Assembly (NCBI RefSeq): GCF_004135735.1
Contig: NZ_CP012670.1
Location: 3,679,501 to 3,743,500, forward strand
Length of the DNA: 64,000 bases
DNA from: Sorangium cellulosum
GTDB taxonomy: Bacteria; Myxococcota_A; Polyangia; Polyangiales; Polyangiaceae
Direction of reading: 5' to 3'
The notes under the pieces were generated by a model that made no database searches, was not told the origin of the DNA, and saw only the letters and a program-made list of their open reading frames with translations. A program made the translations under genes and the position numbers. Within the stretch, counting starts at the first letter, position 1. The number at the start of each line of letters is the position of its first letter. Shown here piece by piece: positions 44,427 to 57,141 of the stretch.

Positions 44427-45332
44427 TCAGGCGCCGAGCAGCGCCAGGATCCGGTCCAGCTCGTCGAGCGAGCCGTAGGGGATGCCGAGCTCGCCCCGGC
44501 CGCCCTCGTCGCGCACCTCGACGCGCGTCCCGAGCCGCCGCATGAGGCGCGCCTCGAGGTCCTTGATCGCCGGCGATTTCCCCCCGCGCTTCTCGCCGGG
44601 CGCCTCCCCGCCGTCGGCGGCCCGGGCCTCCTTCTCCTTCGCCGCCTTGATGAGCGCCTCGACCTTGCGGACCGGGAGCTTGCCGTGGACGGTCCGCTCG
44701 GCGACCTCGGCCATCACCTTGTCGCTCGGCGCGCCGAGCAGCGCCCGCGCGTGGCCCTCGCTGAGCTCGCGCGAGATCACCATCGTGCGGATCCTCGGCG
44801 GCAGCCGGAGCAGCCGGAGCGAGTTGACGATCGTCGTGCGATCCTTGCCGACCCGCTCCGCGAGCGTCTGGTGCGTGTAGTTGTGCTCGCGCAGCAGCCG
44901 ATCGAACGCCTCGGCGATCTCGATCGGGTTGAGATCGGCCCGCTGGACGTTCTCGACGAGGGCCAGCTCGAACGCCTCCCGCGGCGAGACGTCCTTGACG
45001 ACGACCAGCACCTCCCGGAGCCCCGCGCGCTGCGCCGCGCGCCACCGCCGCTCGCCCGCGATGAGCTCGAAGCTGTCGGCGCCGGCCTGCGTCCTGCGCA
45101 CGATGAGCGGCTCGATGAGCCCGTGCTCGCGGATGCTCCCGGTGAGCTCCTCCAGCTCGGCCTCGTCGAAGTGCTGCCGCGGCTGCCCCTTCTGCGGGAC
45201 GATCTTCTCGACCGCGCACACGAACACGCTGCGGCCCTCGGCCGCCGCTGCCTTCGTCGGCGGCGGCGCCGGCAGCAGGGCGTCGAGCCCGCGTCCGAGC
45301 GCGCGCCGCGCTCCTTTCTGATCGCCATTCAT
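44427..45332 (-). CDS. parB: Chromosome-partitioning protein ParB (301 aa)
   Basis: ParB binds parS sites and spreads on DNA as a CTP-driven clamp for chromosome segregation. The ATG at 45332 overlaps the parA stop. N-terminal ALGRGLDALLPAP is the ParA-interacting motif. The CTP-binding region follows: QPRQHFDEAELEELTGSI, GLIEPLIVRR, LIAGERRWRAAQRAG (GERRWRAA 93-100) and LALVENVQRADLNPIEIAEAF. A DNA-reading HTH (TLAERVGKDRTTIVNSLRLL) and a C-terminal dimer domain complete it. A Lys/Glu/Ala linker (~225-255) is longer than usual. No parS was recognised in the window. Confidence 0.96.
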   Translation of the reverse strand: MNGDQKGARRALGRGLDALLPAPPPTKAAAAEGRSVFVCAVEKIVPQKGQPRQHFDEAELEELTGSIREHGLIEPLIVRRTQAGADSFELIAGERRWRAAQRAGLREVLVVVKDVSPREAFELALVENVQRADLNPIEIAEAFDRLLREHNYTHQTLAERVGKDRTTIVNSLRLLRLPPRIRTMVISRELSEGHARALLGAPSDKVMAEVAERTVHGKLPVRKVEALIKAAKEKEARAADGGEAPGEKRGGKSPAIKDLEARLMRRLGTRVEVRDEGGRGELGIPYGSLDELDRILALLGA

Positions 45333-46264
45333 GATCTGGGTCGTGCGTCCCTCGCGCGCGCTCCGGTGGTGGGCGGGGGCGGGGGCTCGGCTTGGGGTTC
45401 CGGCTCGGCGGCGTCCTCGCGCTGCCGCTTCTCCGGGGCCGCCGCGGCGCCGGGAGGGCCCTCCAGGATCTCGCGCGCGAGGCTCAGGTAGCCCTGCGCC
45501 CCCTTCGACTGCGCGTCGTAGAGCAGCGCCGGCTTGCCGTGCGACGGCGCCTCGCTGAGCTTCACGTTGCGCGGGATGATGGCGTCGAACACGCGAAAAT
45601 GCGCCTTCACCTCGTCGGCGACCTGGTGGGTGAGCGAGTTGCGCCCGTCGAACATCGTGAGGACGACGCCCTCGACCGTGAGCTCCGGGTTGAACACGCT
45701 CCGCACCCGGTCGATGGTCGCCATGAGGTGCGTGAGCCCCTCGAGGGCGTAGTACTCGCACTGGAGCGGCACGAGCACCCGGTGCGCCGCGGTGAGCGCG
45801 TTCAGCGTCAGGAGGCCGAGCGACGGCGGGCAGTCGAGGACGACGAACGCGTACCCGTCGAGGTGCGGCCTCAGCGCGTGGCGCAGCCGCACCGCGCGGT
45901 CGTCCGCGTCCACCAGCTCGAGCTCGGCCGCGACGAGATCCTGGGTGGCGGGCACCACGTCGAGCAGCGGCACCTCGGTGGGGACGATCGCTTGCTTGAG
46001 CTCCGCCTGCCCGATCATGACGTCGTAGAGGGACACCTCGAAGCTCCCGCGCCGCACGCCGACGCCGCTCGACGCGTTCCCCTGCGGATCGCAGTCGACG
46101 AGCAGCGTACGGCACTCGGCAGCCGCGAAGCTCGCGGCCAGGTTGACCGAGGTCGTGGTCTTGCCGACGCCTCCCTTCTGGTTGGCGACGGCGAAGACGA
46201 CAGGCGGAGGCTTGGGGGCGGAGCCGGCCTTGCGGGGCGCGCCCCCCTCTTTGGGCGATGGCAT
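45329..46264 (-). CDS. parA: Chromosome-partitioning ATPase ParA/Soj (311 aa)
   Basis: Deviant Walker A ATPase that moves ParB-DNA along the nucleoid. Start at the ATG at 46264; longer frames upstream lack a site. Residues 1-20 are a Pro/Lys-rich tail, then VVFAVANQKGGVGKTTTSVNLA (Walker A lysine signature KGGVGKTT 30-37), LLVDCDPQGNASSGVG, VVLDCPPSLGLLTLNAL and LVPLQCEYYALEGLTHL. The C-terminal ~40 residues are Glu/Pro-rich. It is the first gene of parAB, with a four-base overlap into parB. Confidence 0.96.
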   Translation of the reverse strand: MPSPKEGGAPRKAGSAPKPPPVVFAVANQKGGVGKTTTSVNLAASFAAAECRTLLVDCDPQGNASSGVGVRRGSFEVSLYDVMIGQAELKQAIVPTEVPLLDVVPATQDLVAAELELVDADDRAVRLRHALRPHLDGYAFVVLDCPPSLGLLTLNALTAAHRVLVPLQCEYYALEGLTHLMATIDRVRSVFNPELTVEGVVLTMFDGRNSLTHQVADEVKAHFRVFDAIIPRNVKLSEAPSHGKPALLYDAQSKGAQGYLSLAREILEGPPGAAAAPEKRQREDAAEPEPQAEPPPPPTTGARARDARPRS

Positions 46265-46847
46265 CGTGCTGTGTCGCGTCCGACCCGGCTGCTTACACGA
46301 CCCCCACCGGCACGTCGAGAGATGCAGGCGCCTCGGCTGCAGGTTGGGCCGCACGCGCGGGGGCCGACCCGCCCCGAGGAGGGCGCCCGCGCCCCGCGGC
46401 AGCGCCCGCCCGGCGCCCTCGCACGGGCCGGGTGGTCGGAATGTTGGCCCGAGCGCCGGGGTCGTCTACAGTGACCCACATGTCGCTTACTGTGGTCAAG
46501 GACGAACGAGCGACGGGGCGATCCACCCGTGGGCGGGCTTCGAGGCGGGGACGCTGCCTCGGGCTCGGGGGGGCGCTGCTGTCTTCCGGCGATCCCGGTC
46601 CCGTCGATCGCGTCCTTGCCCGCGCGTTCTGGTGCGACGGGGGCGGGCAGGCGCTGCTCGCCCCTGCGCAAGTCGTCGTGCTTTCGTCTTCGCTTCAACG
46701 CAGGTCGGCGATCGGTTCGCGCCGTCGTTTCCCCTCAACGCGACCCGGGGAGCGGCGCTGGCTGCCCCTTGATCCACGGACGTGACGCCCAGCTTCGCCG
46801 AGCGGACCGACGCCCCGACGTCGCCTCGGCACATGGTAGGAGGACAG
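46265..46847. other. Divergent spacer upstream of parA, with an operator-like dyad
   Basis: 583 bp, no gene supported. An imperfect dyad ACAGTGA-n12-TTACTGT lies at 46468-46493, two half-sites on about the same helix face, as in dimer-bound operators. Nothing like the parS consensus was seen. Promoters for parA and for the small acidic gene must lie here, but none was recognised with confidence. Confidence 0.5.
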
Positions 46848-47012
46848 ATGACGCTTCCCAAGATGTACCAGAGCTATGCCGAGTTCGAGCGGGAGATCCT
46901 CCGCCCGAACCGCGTGAGCTTCTCCCTCGAGGACATCGTCGAGGAGGAGGGTTCCTTCGAGGCAGAGCTCGACTTCGAGAGGGACCCGTTCGACGTCCCG
47001 GACGACGACTGA
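46848..47012 (+). CDS. Small acidic protein (54 aa)
   Basis: The ATG at 46848 has a strong AGGAGGA seven bases upstream, which fixes this start over earlier in-frame ATGs. The peptide MTLPKMYQSYAEFEREIL is followed by a highly acidic end (DIVEEEG, ELDFERDPFDVPDDD). It ends in a clean transcription terminator. The strong start and terminator show it is a real gene, but its family is unknown; a small binding partner or acidic cofactor is possible. Confidence 0.75.
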   Translation: MTLPKMYQSYAEFEREILRPNRVSFSLEDIVEEEGSFEAELDFERDPFDVPDDD

Positions 47013-47125
47013 GCGCGACGGCGCGGCCCTGGCCTCGATGGCCGCCGCGCGCGCCGTCGGTCGCCCGCGCCGCGCGGTGGTCGCGCGGCGCAGCAGATCA
47101 GCTTGCACGATCCCTCCCGGGATCC

Positions 47126-47165
47126 GAGCCCCGGCGGCCGCCTCTCCGCCGGGGCTCTTTTTTTT
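47126..47165 (+). terminator. Rho-independent terminator
   Basis: GAGCCCCGGCGG (47126-47137), 8-base loop, CCGCCGGGGCTC (47146-47157), then eight T (47158-47165). A textbook terminator for the small acidic gene, sealing it from tig. It is the only hairpin in the window with a proper T run. Confidence 0.95.
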
Positions 47166-47240
47166 AAAGCGGCGTCCCGACGGTCGTCTTGACCCCCCCG
47201 GCGGCGCGTGGCACGAGTGCCGCCCTTCGAAAAGAACGCC

Positions 47241-48509
47241 ATGCAAGTCAACGTCGAAAAGCTTTCTCCCGTGCTGATGGAGTTTCAGGTGGAGGTCCCC
47301 GCGGACCGGGTCCGGAGCGAGGTCGACAAGGCCTATACGACGCTCCAGCGGACGGCCCGGGTCAAGGGTTTCCGGCCTGGAAAGGCGCCGCGCCAGGTGC
47401 TCGCGCACCTGTACGGCGGGCGCATCCACGCCGACGTCGCCCAGCGGCTCGTCGACGCCACGCTGAACCAGGCGCTCGCCGACAAGCAGGTGCAGCCGCT
47501 CTCCCAGCCCGCAATCGCGCCCGCCGAGCTCCGCCCCGACGACGCGTTCTCCTACAAGGCCCGGTTCGAGGTCCGGCCCGACATCACCGAGGTCAAGTGG
47601 GAGGGCTTCGAGGTGAAGCGGCCCTCGACCACGCCGACCGAGGAGATGATCGACGCCGAGATCACCGCGCTGCGCCGCGAGCACTCGACGCTGCAGGCGC
47701 CCGAGCCGGAGCGCCCCGCCGCGAAGGGGGACGTGGCCACGCTCGCCTTCACCCTGGAGGTCGGCGGCGCGCTGCGCGACACGAAGGAGCAGGAGATCGA
47801 GACCGAGCTCGGCAGCGGCCAGGTCTTCAAGGAGATCGAGGACGCCCTGCTCGGGATGTCGCCCGGCCAGTCGAAGGACGTGCCGGTGACGTTCTCGGAG
47901 CAGCACTCGAACGCGGAGCTCCGGGGCAAGGAGGCGATCTTCCACATCACCCTGAAGGACGTGCGCGAGCGCATCTTCCCCGAGGTCGACGACGAGCTCG
48001 CGAAGGACTGCGGCGAGGAGAGCCTCGCGGCGCTCCGCGAGTCGCTCCGCAAGAAGCTCGAGAAGGAGCTGACGCAGCGGGCGAGCGACGCGGTGGCCGA
48101 GCAGCTCATCGTCGAGCTCTGCAAGGCGAACCCGATCCCGGTGCCGCCGTCGCTCGTCGATCAGCAGGCGCAGCTCGCCGAGCGCGAGCTGCTCGCGACG
48201 GCGCGCCGGCGGGGGCAGCGCGTCGATCCGACGCCGGAGTTCCGCGCGCGCGTGCGGCTCGACGCCGAGATGAAGGTCCGCGCGGGGCTGGTGATGGCCG
48301 AGATCGCGAAGGCGAAGGAGGTCAAGATCACCGAGGCCGACCTCGAGAAGGGCTACCAGGAGCTCGCCGAGCAGACGGGCAAGAACGTCGCGAAGGTCAA
48401 GGCGGAGTACCGCGAGCCGCAGAAGCGCGAGCTGTTCGCGGGGATGATCCTCGAGGACAAGATCCTCGACATCATCGAGGCCGCGGCGAAGGTCACGAAC
48501 GAGGGCTAG
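47241..48509 (+). CDS. tig: Trigger factor, ribosome-bound chaperone and prolyl isomerase (422 aa)
   Basis: Binds nascent chains at the ribosome exit. Start at the ATG at 47241; an upstream in-frame start is implausible. The ribosome-binding domain has GFRPGKAPRQVLAHLYG, the trigger factor signature. The FKBP-like domain (~150-245) includes AKGDVATLAFTLEVGG, MSPGQSKDVPVTF and ELRGKEAIFHITLKDV; the C-terminal chaperone arms follow. First gene of tig-clpP-clpX-lon. A TTGACC at 47189-47194 might be its -35, but the matching -10 is poor. Confidence 0.96.
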   Translation: MQVNVEKLSPVLMEFQVEVPADRVRSEVDKAYTTLQRTARVKGFRPGKAPRQVLAHLYGGRIHADVAQRLVDATLNQALADKQVQPLSQPAIAPAELRPDDAFSYKARFEVRPDITEVKWEGFEVKRPSTTPTEEMIDAEITALRREHSTLQAPEPERPAAKGDVATLAFTLEVGGALRDTKEQEIETELGSGQVFKEIEDALLGMSPGQSKDVPVTFSEQHSNAELRGKEAIFHITLKDVRERIFPEVDDELAKDCGEESLAALRESLRKKLEKELTQRASDAVAEQLIVELCKANPIPVPPSLVDQQAQLAERELLATARRRGQRVDPTPEFRARVRLDAEMKVRAGLVMAEIAKAKEVKITEADLEKGYQELAEQTGKNVAKVKAEYREPQKRELFAGMILEDKILDIIEAAAKVTNEG

Positions 48510-48790
48510 CCCGCGGCCTTCGCGGGCCTCCGCGCGGGCGCCGGCGCCCGCCGCTCGTCCGGGCGCGTCCTCCGCGCGCGGACCGGGCGGCTCGGCGCGC
48601 GGCGCCCTCTCGATCCAGCGTCCGCGCGCCGAGCGCGCCGCGCCCCAGCGTGCCGGCGGGTTCCGTGCGCGGCGCGGCAAGCGTCCGACATTTCCGGTAA
48701 TCTCGGGCGCGTTCGGTCTTGCGATCGAACACGGTCTGGCCCAGGAGTAGAGCCCCTGCCGCCCGGCAGCAAACCCCCCCGGAGCACCGG

Positions 48791-49435
48791 ATGACCCGAC
48801 GAGTCGAAAACCGCACCCAAGCCATCGAGTTCCTCGAGCGCGAGAAGGCCTACATCCTCCCGACGGTCACGGAGGTGACCCACCGCGGCGAGCGCGAGTG
48901 GAACATCTTCAGCCGCCTCCTCAAGGACCGCATCGTCTTCATCGGCACGGAGATCGACGACTTCGTGGCGAACGCCGTGATCGCGCAGTTCCTCTTCCTG
49001 GAGAGCGAGGATCCCGAGAAGGAGATCCAGGTCTACATCAACAGCCCGGGCGGCGTGGTGACGTCGGGGCTCGCCATGTACGACACGATGCAGTACGTGC
49101 GTTGCCCGGTGTCGACGATGTGCATCGGCCAGGCGGCGTCGATGGGCGCCGTGCTGCTCAGCGCCGGCGGCAAGGGACGGCGCTTCGCGCTGCCGCACGC
49201 GAGGGTGATGATCCACCAGCCGCTCGGCGGCGCGCGCGGGCAGGCGACGGACATCGAGATCCAGGCGCGCGAGATCAAGAAGATCAAGGAGACGCTGATC
49301 GACATCCTCGTCGACGCGACCGGCAAGAACCGGGACGAGCTGGCGAAGGACATCGAGCGCGACTTCTACCTCAGCGCGACGCAGGCCAAGGAATACGGCC
49401 TGATCGACGAGGTCTTCCCGAAGCGAAACAAGTAG
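48791..49435 (+). CDS. clpP: ATP-dependent Clp protease proteolytic subunit ClpP (214 aa)
   Basis: Serine protease that forms the degradation barrel fed by ClpX. The ATG at 48791 has GGAG seven bases upstream. Catalytic triad: Ser117 in GQAASMGAVLL, His142 in MIHQPLGG, Asp191 in ERDFYLSATQAKEYGLID. Other family blocks: RIVFIGTEIDDFVANAVIAQ, LFLESEDPEKEIQVYINSPG and GQATDIEIQAREI. Length is normal plus ~10 N-terminal residues. A 281-bp gap separates it from tig. Confidence 0.97.
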   Translation: MTRRVENRTQAIEFLEREKAYILPTVTEVTHRGEREWNIFSRLLKDRIVFIGTEIDDFVANAVIAQFLFLESEDPEKEIQVYINSPGGVVTSGLAMYDTMQYVRCPVSTMCIGQAASMGAVLLSAGGKGRRFALPHARVMIHQPLGGARGQATDIEIQAREIKKIKETLIDILVDATGKNRDELAKDIERDFYLSATQAKEYGLIDEVFPKRNK

Positions 49436-49639
49436 GTGCCGGCGCCCCGGGCCGCCGGGCACGCGGGGGCGGCGGGCGGGCGCGCGGGCGCGTCGCGCCG
49501 CGGCGCAACATCGCGCCGCGCTGACCTCGCTCGGCGCGCGCTTCCGCCGCGCTGCGCGGCCTCGTCCGAGGCGCGCGCTGTGGCCGCCATCAGGCGATTC
49601 CCTGACTTCGACCACAGGCTGGAGACCACCCCCGTTAGC

Positions 49640-49668
49640 TTGCGACGGTACGAGCACCGGACTAGAAT
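49640..49668 (+). promoter_or_regulatory. Promoter for clpX
   Basis: TTGCGA (49640-49645), 17-bp spacer, TAGAAT (49663-49668): 4/6 and 5/6 matches to the housekeeping consensus. Transcription would start near 49675, giving a ~135-nt leader that contains a hairpin. The rest of the 376-bp gap after clpP (49436-49811) holds no gene. Confidence 0.65.
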
Positions 49669-49705
49669 CCGAGCGCGGCGTTTGGCTGCACATCGGTGAA
49701 AATCA

Positions 49706-49728
49706 GGGAACGGTGGGATGCCGTTCCC
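49706..49728 (+). promoter_or_regulatory. Hairpin in the clpX leader
   Basis: GGGAACGG (49706-49713), loop TGGGATG, CCGTTCCC (49721-49728): perfect 8-bp stem, ~83 bp before the clpX GTG and inside its predicted leader. It is not followed by a T run, so it is more likely an RNA control element or an operator dyad than a terminator. Confidence 0.5.
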
Positions 49729-49811
49729 GTCCCAAAGTTGGAGGGACCGCGAAGGCGGATCCCCACCTCTCGTTGAAGCGGCGGCGTCGGCAGACCGCAC
49801 TGAGGGTCGAA

Positions 49812-51068
<1,257 letters not shown>

Positions 51069-51180
51069 CGCGGGCCAGGGGGGGCCAGGGCGCGCGGCGC
51101 GGGCCGCCGAGGGCGGCGCGTCGCGGAGAGCGCGCGGCGCACCTCGTCCAGGTCGCCCCCTCCTTCGAGCAGCCGGAAGC

Positions 51181-51207
51181 GCCCGCGTCCCCGTGGGGAA
51201 CGCGGGC
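51181..51207 (+). terminator. Strong hairpin after clpX
   Basis: GCCCGCGTCCCC (51181-51192), two-base centre, GGGGAACGCGGGC (51195-51207): 12 pairs with one bulged A, ~115 bp after clpX. No T run. It could end the clpX transcript or separate it from lon. Confidence 0.5.
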
Positions 51208-51300
51208 CAGGCCGGCGGATGTTCAGCAGTAGTTCAATCCCTCTCGTAACAACCCAGGCGGGGGTCGCCCGGCCCCCCGACACTCCCGGAAAGACGGCGG

Positions 51301-53802
<2,502 letters not shown>

Positions 53803-53949
53803 CCGCACGGGCCCGGCCGGCCGGGTGCGCGCCGCCCTGCTGGGGGGCCGCCCTGCCGGGGGGCCGCTCGGCTGGGGCCCCCACCGGGCGGCGCGCCGCT
53901 GGACGGATGGGCTGGCGGCGGGCGCCGAGACGCACTAGCTGGCGTCTCG

Positions 53950-55518
53950 ATGATTCGACGCGCACTGATATCGGTATCGGACAAGACGGGACTGCTGCCG
54001 CTGGCCCGGCGGCTCGCTTCGAGGGGGGTGGAGATCCTCTCGACCGGAGGGACGCAGAAGGCGCTCCTGGAAGCCAACGTGCCTGTCATCGGCGTGGAGG
54101 CGTATACGGGCTCTCCGGAGGTGATGGATGGCCGGGTGAAGACGCTCCACCCCCGGGTGCACGGCGGCATCCTGATGCGCGGCGCCATCGACGAGGCGGA
54201 TCTCGCGCGGCTCGGGGGCGCGCCGATCGACCTCGTGGTCTGCAATCTCTATCCGTTCGAGGCGACGGTCCGGAAGCCAGGGGTCACGCACCCCGAGATC
54301 ATCGAGAACATCGATATCGGCGGCCCGTCGATGGTGCGGAGCGCGGCCAAGAACCACGCGCGCGTGGCCGTGGTGGTCGATCCGGCCGATTACGACGCCG
54401 TGCTCGCCGAGATCGAGCGGGACGGCGAGGTGTCGAGCGCCACGCGCCGGCGGCTCGCCACGAAGGCGTTCGCCCACACGGCGGCCTACGACGGGATGGT
54501 GGCGGGCTACCTGTCGTCGTTGCCCGAGGACGGCGAGCCGGACGCCGCCGTGCGCGAGGCGTATCCGCGCTTCCTGACGCTCGCGCTCGAGCGGGCCTAT
54601 CCGCTCCGGTACGGCGAGAACCCGCACCAGCCGGGCGCCTTCTACCGCGAGCGGGGCGCGGCCGCGGGGTCGCTCGCGCTCGCGGAGTCGCTGGGGGCGG
54701 GCGGCAAGGAGCTGTCGTTCAACAACCTCGTCGACGCGGACGCGGCGTTCGAGGCCGTGCGGGAGCTCGGCCCGCCTGCCGCGGTCGTCGTGAAGCACAC
54801 CAACCCGTGCGGCGTCGCCACGGGCGTCGACCTCGCGGCCGCCTACCGGACGGCGCGCGAGGCGGACCCGGTGAGCGCCTTCGGCGGGATCGTCGCGCTG
54901 AACCGCGAGGTCGACCGGGCGGCCGCCGAGGTGCTGGTGGAGACGTTCCTGGAGTGCGTCATCGCGCCCGCCTACACCCCGGAGGCGCTGGAGGTGCTCC
55001 GGACCAAGAAGAACCTCCGGGTGCTCGCGACCGGGACGCTGCTCCCGGCCGACCACCGGGAGCCGACCTTCAAGCGCGTCGGCGGGGGCCTGGTCGTCCA
55101 GGGGCGCGACGCGACCGCGGCCGGCGAGGTGCGCCGGGGCAACGTCGTGACGAAGCGGGCGCCCACCGCGGAGGAGCTCGAGGCGCTCGAGCTCGGCTGG
55201 GCGGTCTGCAAGCACGTGAAATCCAACGCGATCGTGCTCGCGGTGCCGGGGAGCACCGTGGGGATCGGGGCCGGGCAGATGTCCCGGGTCGAGAGCGTGC
55301 GCATCGCCTGCAGCAAGGCGGGGGAGCGGGCCCGCGGGAGCGTCCTCGCCTCGGACGCCTTCTTCCCGTTCCCGGACGGCCTGGTGCTCGCCGCGGAGCA
55401 CGGGATCCGGGCGGTCGCGCAGCCCGGGGGCAGCGTGAAGGACCCCGACGTGATCGCCGCGGCCGACGCGGCGGGGATCGCCATGGTGTTCACCGGGGTG
55501 CGGCACTTCCGTCACTGA
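53950..55518 (+). CDS. purH: Bifunctional AICAR transformylase/IMP cyclohydrolase PurH (522 aa)
   Basis: Catalyses the last two steps of purine synthesis. N-terminal MGS-like cyclohydrolase: ALISVSDKTGLLPLARRL, ILSTGGTQKALLEANVPV, VMDGRVKTLHPRVHGGIL, NLYPFEATV, NIDIGGPSMVRSAAKNH. Transformylase: LRYGENPHQPGAFY, KELSFNNLVDADAAFEAV, VVVKHTNPCGVA, VKSNAIVLA, MSRVESVRIACSKAG, SDAFFPFPDGL. All motifs intact. ATG start with weak ribosome site; followed by a hairpin 38 bp after the stop. Confidence 0.97.
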   Translation: MIRRALISVSDKTGLLPLARRLASRGVEILSTGGTQKALLEANVPVIGVEAYTGSPEVMDGRVKTLHPRVHGGILMRGAIDEADLARLGGAPIDLVVCNLYPFEATVRKPGVTHPEIIENIDIGGPSMVRSAAKNHARVAVVVDPADYDAVLAEIERDGEVSSATRRRLATKAFAHTAAYDGMVAGYLSSLPEDGEPDAAVREAYPRFLTLALERAYPLRYGENPHQPGAFYRERGAAAGSLALAESLGAGGKELSFNNLVDADAAFEAVRELGPPAAVVVKHTNPCGVATGVDLAAAYRTAREADPVSAFGGIVALNREVDRAAAEVLVETFLECVIAPAYTPEALEVLRTKKNLRVLATGTLLPADHREPTFKRVGGGLVVQGRDATAAGEVRRGNVVTKRAPTAEELEALELGWAVCKHVKSNAIVLAVPGSTVGIGAGQMSRVESVRIACSKAGERARGSVLASDAFFPFPDGLVLAAEHGIRAVAQPGGSVKDPDVIAAADAAGIAMVFTGVRHFRH

Positions 55519-55556
55519 TTCCGCACCACCTCGCGTCGCTCCCGATCCCGGGATGG

Positions 55557-55580
55557 GCCCTTTCTCGGCAGGGAAAGGGC
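55557..55580 (+). terminator. Hairpin after purH
   Basis: GCCCTTTC (55557-55564), 8-base loop, GAAAGGGC (55573-55580): perfect 8-bp stem, no T run. It falls between purH and the promoter of the zinc-cluster ParA gene, so it probably separates the two transcripts. Confidence 0.55.
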
Positions 55581-55600
55581 TCGCCGCGCTCGCAGAAAAG

Positions 55601-55628
55601 TTGACCCGGCGGCGTTGCCTGTGATGAT
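55601..55628 (+). promoter_or_regulatory. Promoter for the zinc-cluster ParA gene
   Basis: TTGACC (55601-55606), 16-bp spacer, GATGAT (55623-55628). Transcription would start ~55635. This makes upstream in-frame starts (TTG 55615, ATG 55624/55627) unlikely and supports the GTG at 55681. Confidence 0.5.
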
Positions 55629-55680
55629 GGTCAACGCTGCGCCTGGGCAGAACGCCGTGCGTGGCACGAAGGAGCGCGCT

Positions 55681-57141
55681 GTGGGCGGAATCAGCGAAAC
55701 GTGCAGTGTTTGCGGGAGCGGATTCGAGGTCCAGTTCCGGTATCAGATGGAGGAGCGGGACGGCGGGTTCTCCTTCTTCTGCTCGCAGAAGTGCCTTGAA
55801 AAGAGCCAGCGCGGCGGCGAGATCGGCGCCGCGCTCGCGACGTGTGACGCGTGCGCCAAGCGGTTCCCCCCGGAGCTCGTCTCGCAGGTGCTCTACGTCG
55901 CCGGGCGGCGGCGCTACGCGTGCTCGCTGGGGTGCCGGACGCAGCTGGTCCGCGAGGCGAACGGGGCGCGGCTCGGGGCCATCGCCGCGGCGGCCGTGAC
56001 GCCGGCCGCGGCGGAGCCGCCGGCCCGCGAGGCCGGGCTGGTCGGGAGCGACGCCGGCGCCGCCGGGGCCTGTGTCGCCGCGGAGGCGCGCGGGCCGGCG
56101 TCCCCGGAGGTGCCTGCCCGGACGAGCGCGGCGGTCGCCGTCGCGGCCGGGCAGGGGGCGGCGGCCGGGCAGGCCGCGCCCTCCGCGCGCCCGGCTGAGA
56201 GCAGGGCCCAGGGGGCGACGGCCGTGCCCCTGACGCCGACCGTGGGCACGCGGCGGGCGGCCCCGCCGCCGCAGCGTCCGGCCGGCGTGCCGTGCCGGCT
56301 GGCCGTGTTCAACCACAAGGGGGGCACGGGCAAGACGACCACGGCCGTGAGCGTCGCGGCCGGGCTCGCGGCCCGCGGCAAGCGGGTGCTCCTCGTCGAC
56401 ACGGACGCCCAGGGGAACGTCTCTGTTTCGCTCGGCGCGGGCGCGGAGCGGTCGCTCTATCACGTGCTCGTGATGGGTCTCCGGATCGCCGATGCGACCA
56501 GGACGGTGCGTCCGAACCTGGATCTCCTGCCGTCCAACGAGACGCTGGCCGCGGCCGAGCTCTACCTGGCGGGGCGCCAGAACCGGGATCGTGTGCTCTC
56601 GGACCGGCTCTCCGCCGCGGCGGCCGGGTACGACTACGTGGTGCTCGATTGCTCGCCGAGCCTGTCGCTGATGAACCAGAACGCGCTGGTGTTCGCCGAC
56701 AGCGTGCTCGTCCCGGTCGCGTGCGATTACCTGTCGCTCGTGGGCGTGCGGCAGGTGATCAAGACGGTGAAGAACGTCAACGCGCTGCTGCACCACCCCG
56801 TGCAGATCTGGGGCGTGCTGCCGACGTTCTATGATGGTCGCGCGAAGATCGCGCGCGAGGCGGTGAGCACGATGAAGCAGCATTTCGAGGATCGCTGCCT
56901 CGCGCCGATTCGCCAGGCCATCAAGGTGAAGGAGGCGCCCGCGCAGGGCCAAACGATCTTCGAGTATGCGCCGGGGACCCCGGCGGCGGACGATTACCTG
57001 GCGGTGGTCGATCGCATCATCGAGAGCCGCGAGCGCGGTGCCGCAGGGGTGGAGGCCGGCGCGCTGCGCGAGCCCGCGTCGCGGGGCACCGATCGGCCGG
57101 GCGCGGCAACGGAGCGGCCGGGAGCTGCGGCGGGTGCATGA
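55681..57141 (+). CDS. ParA-family ATPase with two N-terminal zinc-type Cys clusters (486 aa)
   Basis: The GTG at 55681 has AAGGAG at the right distance. Residues 8-38 have Cys8-x2-Cys11 … Cys34-x3-Cys38, and residues 55-85 repeat this: Cys55-x2-Cys58 … Cys81-x3-Cys85, two probable zinc-ribbon folds. A ~110-residue Ala/Pro linker follows, then a complete ParA ATPase: Walker A KGGTGKTT (213-220), LLVDTDAQGNVSVSLG, VVLDCSPSLSLMNQNAL. ParA proteins position cargo on the nucleoid. Zinc ribbons usually bind DNA or protein, so they may choose the cargo. It is separate from the chromosomal parAB of this window. The stop sits in the first unit of a hairpin array. Confidence 0.85.
   Translation: MGGISETCSVCGSGFEVQFRYQMEERDGGFSFFCSQKCLEKSQRGGEIGAALATCDACAKRFPPELVSQVLYVAGRRRYACSLGCRTQLVREANGARLGAIAAAAVTPAAAEPPAREAGLVGSDAGAAGACVAAEARGPASPEVPARTSAAVAVAAGQGAAAGQAAPSARPAESRAQGATAVPLTPTVGTRRAAPPPQRPAGVPCRLAVFNHKGGTGKTTTAVSVAAGLAARGKRVLLVDTDAQGNVSVSLGAGAERSLYHVLVMGLRIADATRTVRPNLDLLPSNETLAAAELYLAGRQNRDRVLSDRLSAAAAGYDYVVLDCSPSLSLMNQNALVFADSVLVPVACDYLSLVGVRQVIKTVKNVNALLHHPVQIWGVLPTFYDGRAKIAREAVSTMKQHFEDRCLAPIRQAIKVKEAPAQGQTIFEYAPGTPAADDYLAVVDRIIESRERGAAGVEAGALREPASRGTDRPGAATERPGAAAGA

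Noticed and set aside
53859..53882. GGGGGCC/GGCCCCC hairpin after lon
   Set aside because: Long loop, G-run repeats allow many pairings, no T run; too weak to call a terminator.
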